Positions 56,230 to 64,000 of a stretch of DNA of 64,000 bases are shown one piece after another. Made by a program: the position numbers and the translations under genes. The stretch covers positions 992,001 through 1,056,000 of the forward strand of contig JANBVO010000004.1 of the NCBI GenBank assembly GCA_030052745.1, in the 5' to 3' direction. The stretch is from Pleurostoma richardsiae (taxonomy: Eukaryota > Ascomycota > Sordariomycetes > Calosphaeriales > Pleurostomataceae). The stretch's first letter is position 1; every line of letters begins with the position of its first letter. The notes under the pieces are model-generated. The model did no database searches. It worked only from the letters and a program-made list of their open reading frames with translations, and had not been told where the DNA came from.

Positions 56230-57315
56230 ATGAAGTAGATGGCGTCGGCAGGTATTCCCGACTCGGGGACTGGCACGCGCGTCTGTTTCCGGAGGAGTCC
56301 TCGGTTGGTATTACTTAGGCACCCAGCTGGACTGGGGTGACCGGCTCCAGTTGATGTTACAACTTCCTAGAATTCTCCTGTGCCTGCCACTCGCGAATAT
56401 GTTGTGATACGAGGACCTTCCCATCAACAGCGTCTCAAGTGCTTTGCGAGAATAGCAAAATGCTGATGTTAAAAAGTAATAATAGGCCCGCCGAGACGAG
56501 ATATCATCGGAAACCAATGATTCTCACACAGATTCGGCGGACTTCTCTCCTATCTGCAGCACCGCCTGGATACTGCTTCTTCCCCTGCGGCCTAGCCATT
56601 CGAATTAAGAGCACATGCGTCCCCGTGGTATGTCAATCCCGAGGCCCACCCACAGGAGCAAAAGCGAAACCTTGCTCTGCTTGTCGGCAAAGCAGGTAAA
56701 TAGGTATACTTAACCTTCCAAGGAAATCCAAGCCCTTGCCTCGGGCGTCCTATAACGCCGCCGGTCTGCCACTTTTTCCGTTCAGCCTGTCTCTAAACCG
56801 TGACTACCTGAAAATGACCCTGCATTCATAATCCCGCCAAAACCACCCAAAGCCTCCTATCCCAACCTTCCATGCTTCGACAGCCTAAGGCTGTCCATGA
56901 CAAGGTGAATGAGAGGAGCGCCGTACCAACACGGGGTATATAAGCTGTCGTCACAACGATGATGCTGCTATCGAGTTTCTGGGGCTGCAAAAGCAGCAGG
57001 GAGGAAGGGATTTGCGAAAGTACGAGGATTCACCTGATCAACGTCCGTTGCCGTTAGAACTTACCTTTGCCAGGTCTTCGACGACCAGAATCTGAAGGTT
57101 GCCAACCACTGCCGTTGTGGCGTTGTTGAGTTATCCGGGAAGATGTTTGCAAAAGAATCAGGGGAACGATGGTGATGAGGCGTCAGAGTAGTTGGACTAC
57201 AACCACTTTTCCGCCACATCAATAGAGAAAGGGGTTGCAGAGCAGTCTCAGATGTGGGCTGGTTGACGGCCTAGGTCCGACGACGCTTAAGAGCTACACG
57301 CTAGTTAGCAATGCC
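56230..57315. other. Intergenic between convergent genes
   Basis: About 1.1 kb. A TATATAAG at 56937-56944 (plus strand) has no gene behind it. No repeat or RNA gene recognised. Confidence 0.5.
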
Positions 57316-60011
57316 TTAGTTATTAGAGGGCCGTCTCGACATACCATTCTCGTCGCCCGAACCGTCACCTTCATCTGCTTGTCTGCTTCTCTTTACAGAG
57401 ATGCTCGACGGGCTCAAGTTAGTTTCGCTTTGGTCCAAAATTCCATCATCTTCGTTTTCCCAATCTATCTCGTTGACGCTGGTCTCGGGGTGATCTTTAT
57501 CACGCGTGGAGACATGATCTGCGCTTCTGGTATTCCCAGCATCACCCTGGGTCGGAACATCGTCATCGTCGAAGTCGATTTCGTCGCCGTTAACGGTGGC
57601 AGTTGCACTCGTGTTCTCCGATGCCCCTTGCGGTGGGCTCGAATGCGTGGCGAGATCGACAGGGATCTGTGTTTCTTCGGCCAGGTTTGGTTCGACCTCG
57701 TTCGTCTCAGCGTATTCATGGTGCTCGAGGTAGACCTCATCATTTGCGTGGATATCGCTAGACTCGTCATGTAGCTGATTATCATTGTTGCCCATTGCAT
57801 GATCGATATTCGTTGTTGTTGGCTCCTGCAGCCCCTGCTGGTCGTGGTCTTCATGACCGGCAATGTTAGCTCTTGATTCGTGTGAGACTGAAATGCTGAA
57901 AGCACCGCCGAGTGAAACATGCGAGCTTGTCCTGCGGGGCAGAGCAGACTGCTCTCCCTGGGATCTGAGGCGGGCATCACGGCGGAGAGCCGCTTGCTCG
58001 CATCGTTTAAAGAAACTGGCGCAGCAGTCGTCGCAAGAGCAACGCGCTGGCGCCTGACACTCTGATGGGGTTTGAAAAAAAGGGGCACTACCATCTGCTA
58101 ACTGGCTCGGCTGGCCAGGAGAATCATCAAACTCCTCGTTAGTGTCGTAATCCAGCAGCTCATCCTCGACTCCAGTGGTCACTTCGCCTCGTTGATCGTC
58201 ATCAGCATGATAGGTAGCATCCTCTGCCTCCTCTATCATGTGATGATCTGTTTGACCAGCAACCTCTACGGTTTCTCCGATAGCGTCTTGCGGCACAGTT
58301 TCGATTGATGGCTCATCACTGCCATTTGCCGCAACACCACGGTTCGCGTGGTCGTCATCTCCGTCACCGAAAAGCTCAATCTCCCCAGCTGCAGCTGAAA
58401 CTTCTCGAGTTTGCAATGGTATAACAGACGGCGCCTCGACTTCATGCTGCTGCTCGGTTGCATTCACCATTTCCAAGGCCTCATACTCGCCTTGAATTTC
58501 CATGTCATCATACTGCTGATCCTCGGCAGAGACGTCTTGCGAAACAATTTCATCACCGCTCTCGCCAGGCGAGAGTTCAAAGGGTAGAGCGTTATCGAAG
58601 AAACTTCCAAGCTCGGTCAAACCCTTGCCTTCATTGACACCGTTGATGAGCTCTGCGAAGCGTTGCAGACAGCTAGGCCTAGTCACCAAGAAAACATAAA
58701 GGGTATGAGATGCAGTTGGGTCGTCCGCCTTGACCAGCTTGTCATGCAGCTCAATCAACTGGCGAAAAGTGGCACGTTCAAGGAAGTCAGCGGTCGTTGT
58801 CTGCGAAGAGGTTAGCATATGTTTGCGTATATACGGCTTTCCATGTTCGCTCGACTTACCTCTCCAAATTCGAGACCGAGTCCGTCGACGCGCATGACTA
58901 TCTCGTCACTTTGGGTGACTTCTGCAGAGATGATGTGGCGGACATCAGATAGGAACTTCGCAAGGGGCGCGTCAAGAGCAGCACTGTCAGCCAGGAAGTA
59001 CGAATTTGGGTCATCATCCGAGGAACCAGCTAAGAGCGAAAACTCTTCATCCCGATATATGACCTTCACGTCAGGCTCAATCAAGGACCTCGACAGCGCA
59101 TGAGTCTCTTGGGTTTCGCCGTCTCCCATCCAGCTGGTAGCTGTAGCACCTGCATCCTCGTCCTCTTGGGCACTGTCATGACCCGCATGAGCTTGGCTGG
59201 GGGAGACGGCATGAACACCGTCATCGAGCACATGATCGACTCCTGCATCATTCGTAGAACCATCTTCAGCATTGTCCGCATCGTGTTCACCGAGCTCCCA
59301 TTCGGCGGCGTGCTCTGCATCGCTCGCATATGCCTGGTCCTCAAGATGGCTCGCATCGGCCTCGGACACACCGACTTCCCTGGCATACGAGTTCTGAACC
59401 TCGGGTTCATCGATAGGATTGCTCTGCTCTTCGGCTTCTCCAATGTTTGGGCCATGTTCGGGTTCGCCTGGGTAGCTCTCTTCAATATTCAGCACCTCGC
59501 CACTAGCGGTGTCAGCTCCAAGCTGGTCATCTCCATGCGACTCGGAGTGATAATCATCTTCATCGTCATAATCAATTTCGTTTCCAATCTGTTCATCATC
59601 CAGATCATGGCCTTCTCGCCCGTCATCTCCATGGCTCTGAGTAGGGAACGTGTCGTCTAATAAGGACGGGCCTACTCCTTCATTGCCGTGATCGAAATCT
59701 TCCTTTGAGCTTTCCTCCAGACCTAGAACATCGGGTATGGTAGAATTTAGACCGACCGCAGCATCGTTGGCAGCTTCTCCCGTGTCGTGACGAACATCGG
59801 CCTTTACAGCAGGCACGACATCGCTATCGGCAACAGTGGCAGAGACGTGATCACCTCCGTCGATGTCAATGTCGAACTCGTCGTTGTGGTCATCGCGTTC
59901 ATCGTCGCCCAGGTCGTAGTCAAAGTCGTCTATCTGGTCGATTGGGTCGATGTGACCAGTCTCTGTTGAGACCTCCATAGAGGGCACAGTACTGTCGGCG
60001 ATTCCTCTCAC
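57316..60011 (-). CDS. Large acidic protein with EID[YFW] motifs, conserved core
   Basis: Two exons on the minus strand, 60011-58860 and 58800-57316 (59-bp intron, gtaagt...cgcag), giving 878 aa. The ends are extremely acidic and disordered. An ordered-looking core spans about residues 318-440: VIYRDEEFSLLAG, YFLADSAALDAPLAKFLSDVR, EIVMRVDGLGLEFGE, joined exactly at the splice site to TTTADFLERATFRQLIELHDKL and LYVFLVTRPSCLQRFAEL. Short motifs recur: NEIDYDDEDD, DEIDFDDDD, NEIDWENEDD, plus looser FDYDLGDDE and LLDYDTNEEFDD. A Cys-rich island sits in exon 2 (ARCSCDDCCASFFKRC). A basic KRSRQ near the end could be a nuclear signal. I do not recognise a characterised family. Divergent from RET2. 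Confidence 0.8.
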
Positions 60012-60815
60012 CGTTCGTCTCGATAGTCTATTATGTCAAGCTGGAGATGGGTGCGGGAATATCAAGGGGAACCAGTCGCGATTGCTCCAGTAACGATGGC
60101 CGCTGCTACTGATGACACCCAGCGTAATTAATGACTTCTTAGATTTAGTCAACAGGCAGCTTTGCCAGAAGATGAATCCTGATAGCGGGAAGATCGTGGA
60201 TGGGGATGTCTCGCATTAGTGGATCTCGGGAGGATGTGGGAGCTGTGTTGCCGCTAAGAGCCGCTGGCGGCGTCAAGATGACCAAGAGATATCGGGGGAC
60301 GCGGCACACGAATACTATGTGCAGGGATGTCGACAACAACCACAGCGGTAGAGAGAGACAGAGGTGTTTATGGCGCGGATCGGTGACAGAGGAAGCGGGA
60401 ATAGGGAAAGTTTAGGTGGCGGGCTGGAGAGGGTTTGGGGGGAATGAGAGGTCTGAGTTCGCTCCGTGACACGACGCGGTGGTTAAATGCGGGCAGGTCA
60501 GGCAGAAAGAGGAGCCTTGCCCCGTACGGCTAGCGCGAGCAGAGGAAGCGGCAGCAGCAGCAGCACCAGAAGCAGGTACGGAGGTACATACGCGTTACTA
60601 CTCATAGCTGTACGTACTGGCAGCCTTGCTGCGCACGGGCCAAGCCCACATTTCCAAAGGACAGCCAGCACTTCGAATTAGCGGGATAGGGGAGGAGCGA
60701 TCTGATACCGCAACCTCCCAGCAGACACGCCAGCAAGCCAGACCGACGCTCCCTTCTTGCGGGCTTTCTTTGCAACTGTCACCCAAGAGGAGCCTTTGTC
60801 TCCTTCGCAGCCAAA
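60012..60815. other. Divergent promoter of the acidic-protein gene and RET2
   Basis: 804 bp. A GCAGCAGCAGCAGC run lies near 60550-60565. No gene supported. Confidence 0.6.
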
Positions 60816-62605
60816 ATGGTTGGTGGAAGTGCTTCGAAGCTGCCTCACGTACAATTGCTGATGCCAGCTGCTGCTATAGGTCGTCCTCGCCGCATCGATC
60901 TGTACCCGCGGGGGTAAAGCTGTCCTCTCGCGACAGTTCCGCGAGATGCCACGATCGCGGATAGAAGCCCTCCTGGCCGCCTTCCCCAAGCTCGCCGACA
61001 GCGGCACCCAGCACACCACGGTCGAGCAGGATAATGTCCGCTTCGTATACCAGCCGCTGGACGAGCTCTACATGGTGCTCATCACCAACCGCCAATCCAA
61101 CATCCTGCAGGACATCGACTCGCTGCACCTTTTCGCCCAGGTTGTCACCAGCACCTGCCGAAGTTTGGAAGAACGCGAGATTCTCAAGAATGCCTACGAG
61201 CTGCTCAGCGCCTTCGACGAGCTGGTCACCCTGGGCTACAGGGAGAACCTTACCATTAGTCAGATCAAGACCTTCCTGGAGATGGAGAGTCATGAGGAGC
61301 GCATCCAGGAGATTATTGCCAGGGTATGGGAATCTATTTTCTGGGTATATGGATATGTTGCTGATACGCATGTAGAACAAGGAACTGGAGGCTACCGAGG
61401 AGCGGAAGAGAAAGGCAAAGCAGCTCGAGATGCAGAGAAAGGAATCAGCAAGAAGCGGCCGTGCTATGGGCGGCGGTATGGGCGGTGGCATGGGCAGCTC
61501 CCCCCGTACTCCATCCTACCCTACGTATACTCCACCTTCTCGGCCTACCACTACGGATACGTATGATTCGTACGAGGCTGAGAAGAACAAGTCCAAGTAT
61601 GTCCGCCGCTTAACCAGACATCGAGAAAATTGGTGCTAACAGATTTATTAGGTTTGGTGCCCCCAAGGCCAAAGGCATGCAGCTTGGCAAGAAGTCCAAG
61701 ACCACAGACATGTTTGAGCGGGTGAGAGGAGAGATGGGTGCTGAAGTTGATGATACGCCACTTGTCCCTGTCGCCCCTTCGCCGGTCGTGGAGGTTCCTG
61801 CAGCCAGAACGTCCACTACGCTGGACCGCGACGCCATCCACGTCACTATCAACGAGGCCATCAGCGCTAAGCTGTCGAGAGAAGGCGCACTCAACTCGCT
61901 CTCCGTCACCGGTGACCTGGCTCTCCGGATATCTGACTCGTCCCTGACCAAGATCAAGCTGGGGCTTAATGCGCACCCCACGCATGGCGCACAGTTCCGC
62001 ACGCACCCCAACGTCGACCGCAACCTCTTCAACAGCTCCAAGGTTATTCAGATGAGCAACACCGCCCGCGGTTTCCCAGTCAACAACTCTGTCGGCGTCC
62101 TGCGATGGCGGGCAACCCCGAAGACCGATGATACGAGCGCCCTCCCGATTAGCTTCACCGTTTGGGTCAACAAGGGCTCTGATGGTAGCTACACCATGAC
62201 TGTGGAGTACGAGCTGACCGGCGGCGATGAGTTGAACGACGTCACTGTCGTCATCCCCTACTCTACTAGCGAACCCACCGTTTCAAGCTTCGACGCGACC
62301 TACGAGGTCTCTGGCGACAGTCTAGAGTGGACGATCGGCAACGTCACCGAGGAGAACGCCAACGGATCCTTCGAGTTCGAGGCCCAGGCGGATGATGAGA
62401 ACGAATTCTTCCCAATGCAGGTCCGGTTCTCGAAGACTACTCCTTTCGTCGATGTCGATGTAAGTTTGCCTTTTCCCGCTGGTGATGGTGATGAACGATC
62501 TAACAAATCTTGCAGGTGACATCCGTGGCTCTGTTGGACGAGAACGAGGACGTGACCTTCTCCAAAGATATCAAGTCTGTTGCCGATTCGTACCTGATTG
62601 AGTAA
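60816..62605 (+). CDS. RET2: Coatomer delta subunit (Ret2)
   Basis: Five exons: 60816-60818, 60880-61323, 61376-61596, 61652-62459, 62516-62605, giving 521 aa. The first coding exon is the ATG alone. After a 61-bp intron the sequence continues VVLAASICTRGGKAVLSRQF, rebuilding the invariant delta-COP start. The N-terminal longin-like region (to about 150, with FVYQPLDELYMVLITNRQSNI) is followed by a charged helix (NKELEATEERKRKAKQ), a Gly/Met/Pro-rich linker, and a GAPKAKGMQLGKK block. The C-terminal mu-homology domain spans about 280-521 (VTINEAISAKLSREG, SLEWTIGNVTEENANGSFEF). Coatomer coats Golgi-to-ER vesicles. This fits functionally with USE1 elsewhere in the window, but they are not linked. 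All junctions keep frame. Confident. Confidence 0.94.
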
Positions 62606-63283
62606 CCTGGCCCAGTATATCGGCGATTAGTGTTTTAGCGACAGATTGGGAGTGTATCAACCAGCAATTGGTGAAGCCCACGATCTGTAAGGGCAAGGCA
62701 TCCTATGAAGAGGAATAGCTCAGGGTCTGGAGTCGGTTTCCAGTCGGTTTCCGCAGGAGCGAAATGGCACATGGTAGATAAAAATGAACAGTCTAAACAA
62801 CTTCCTTCCAGGCTGTTGAAGCTTGATCAGAAAACACTGCCTGATGTCATTCTCCTGTTGCTACCTGGACACAAGTCCCGGCAGCATCAAGTCCCGTCCT
62901 CTGGTCGTTCCCGCAATCAAATGCAGGAGATCAATCGGGCTACAGCTCAATAACTCGGAAGCATTTGCCGCCCGGTATCAAGCGACAGCATTCATCCATG
63001 AGCTCGAGATAACAGAGAGACTCACGACAGTGCGGCAAACGTCCCATGAGTCTGCACGCCAGAGCGATTAGCGCTGACTCCGATTCCAGCACCGGCTGTG
63101 AGTCATAGGCACAAGACAGAAGTATGCAGCAATTTAAGCCCCAAGTGAGCCTCTTGAGCTTGCTAAACTCGGACTTGCCTCCATTTGTTCCTGAACATCC
63201 GGAACAGACACCGCCAAAGAGTATCTAGTATCACTTTGGTGGTGCCCATATTTGTCCTCGTTCCACTACAGCCTCGATCAGTC
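62606..63283. other. Intergenic between RET2 and the RidA gene
   Basis: 678 bp with no supported gene; short frames overlap it but show no features. Confidence 0.6.
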
Positions 63284-63765
63284 ATGGCGTCTCGGAAGTT
63301 GATCAGCTCAGGATCCGCTTTCGAGGCTCAGATCGGCTACTCTCGAGCTGTCGTCTCGGGCGACTGGGTCTTCGTCTCTGGCTGCACAGGGTGTGTCCTG
63401 TCTTCCCTGTGTTTCCTCGTGGACCCGACATCTAATATCCTCTTAGGTACGATTACACGACGCAGACAATCTCCCCGGACGTGGCCCAGCAAGCGGAGCA
63501 GGCCATGCAGAACATCTCCTCGGCCCTCTCTGAAGCCGGGGCCGCCGTGGAGGACATCGTGCGGGTGCGGTACTACCTGCCCGAGCGGGCTGATTTCCCG
63601 CGGACGTGGCCAGTCCTGCAGAAATGGCTAGGCAACGTCCGCCCTGCCGCGACGATGTTACAGACCGGTCTCCTAGAGGAAGCCATGAAGATTGAGATTG
63701 AGGTGACTGCCAGGAAGGATAGTGGCAGCACCTCGGTTGCTGATACCAACGCTCCCGTGGAGTAG
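63284..63765 (+). CDS. RidA/YjgF/YER057c family protein
   Basis: Two exons, 63284-63390 and 63447-63765 (56-bp intron gtgtgt...cttag), giving 141 aa. The start has good context (agtcATGGCG). Core motifs are SRAVVSGDWVFVSGCTG, joined by splicing to GYDYTTQTISPDVAQQAEQAM, then VRVRYYLPERADFPRTW and RPAATMLQTGLLEEAMKIEIEVTA. RidA proteins are trimers that hydrolyse reactive enamine/imine intermediates. The arginine usually placed in the active site corresponds to the conserved RPAAT arginine. This sequence is of the more divergent fungal group, so the substrate is not certain. Cytosolic, no targeting sequence seen. Confidence 0.9.
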
Positions 63766-64000
63766 TCGTCTGCGGATATAGTGCCCGTAGTTAGCCGGTC
63801 CTACAGCCAACTACAGTCTATTCTAATTATTCCATATTCGAAGAGGGCCGTGGAATCCAGCGTTTCCATGTTGCAGCTTTGCCGGGATGCAGACATTGCC
63901 GGACGGGTAAGCTTACGCCGTTCCGAGTTGCCGGGAGAGGGTGACTGCAGGTTCCGTGTAACAAGCGAGCACGGGCTGCCGAGTCGGACGGCCGAGTCCG
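63766..64000. other. 3' region of the RidA gene, end of window
   Basis: 235 bp downstream of the stop codon. Nothing recognisable. Confidence 0.5.

Overview
The window is nuclear DNA of a filamentous ascomycete, most probably a Sordariomycete. Genes are cut by short GT-AG introns (about 50-70 bp, often with CTRAC-type branch sites). The tryptophan gene is the fused three-domain fungal trpC. The nucleoporin gene reads almost collinearly with the Chaetomium Nup188 sequence I recall. Intergenic DNA carries TACC/GGTA-rich and CT-rich promoter sequence. I found no rRNA, tRNA, CRISPR or viral element. I also recognised no transposon.

Layout: 0-5 kb holds the 3' part of a DUF1749 alpha/beta hydrolase and an Ark1/Prk1-type kinase. 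6-12 kb holds a multispan membrane protein (DUF7702-like), a small one-span protein, KTI12, the ER SNARE USE1 and a BRCT-WGR protein. 13.8-22.5 kb holds trpC and NUP188, divergently transcribed across a short promoter with a consensus Gcn4/CPC1 site. 23 kb holds TIM9. 27-30 kb holds a Sac7/Bag7-type RhoGAP. 32.6-34.8 kb holds an allantoate/nicotinate-type MFS permease. 35-38 kb is a repeat-rich stretch with a minisatellite, a CAG/CAA tract and a decayed gene for a Gly-Thr-Pro repeat protein. 39-43.6 kb holds GPI10 and ornithine aminotransferase, divergent. 43.6-48 kb is gene-poor. 48-51 kb holds ATG1. 52-53 kb holds a decayed PEP-mutase/isocitrate-lyase family gene. 54-56 kb holds two intronless GC-rich genes, a zeta-toxin-domain P-loop protein and a Cys-rich protein. 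57-64 kb holds a large acidic protein, RET2 (delta-COP) and a RidA protein.

Most genes are unlinked housekeeping functions: tRNA-modification support, ER and Golgi traffic, nuclear pore, mitochondrial import, GPI anchors, autophagy, and tryptophan and arginine metabolism. I see no classical biosynthetic cluster or defence island. The accessory-looking parts are 35-38 kb and 52-56 kb. The most notable structural points are very short first coding exons (ATG alone in RET2, 6 nt in KTI12, 8 nt in TIM9, 19 nt in the permease), frame changes at poly-C runs in the 36-38 kb relic, the zeta-domain gene beside the Cys-rich gene, a PARP-like BRCT-WGR protein without a catalytic domain, and the acidic protein with recurring EID[YFW] motifs. 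All calls come from reading the sequence and remembered family features. No database search was run.
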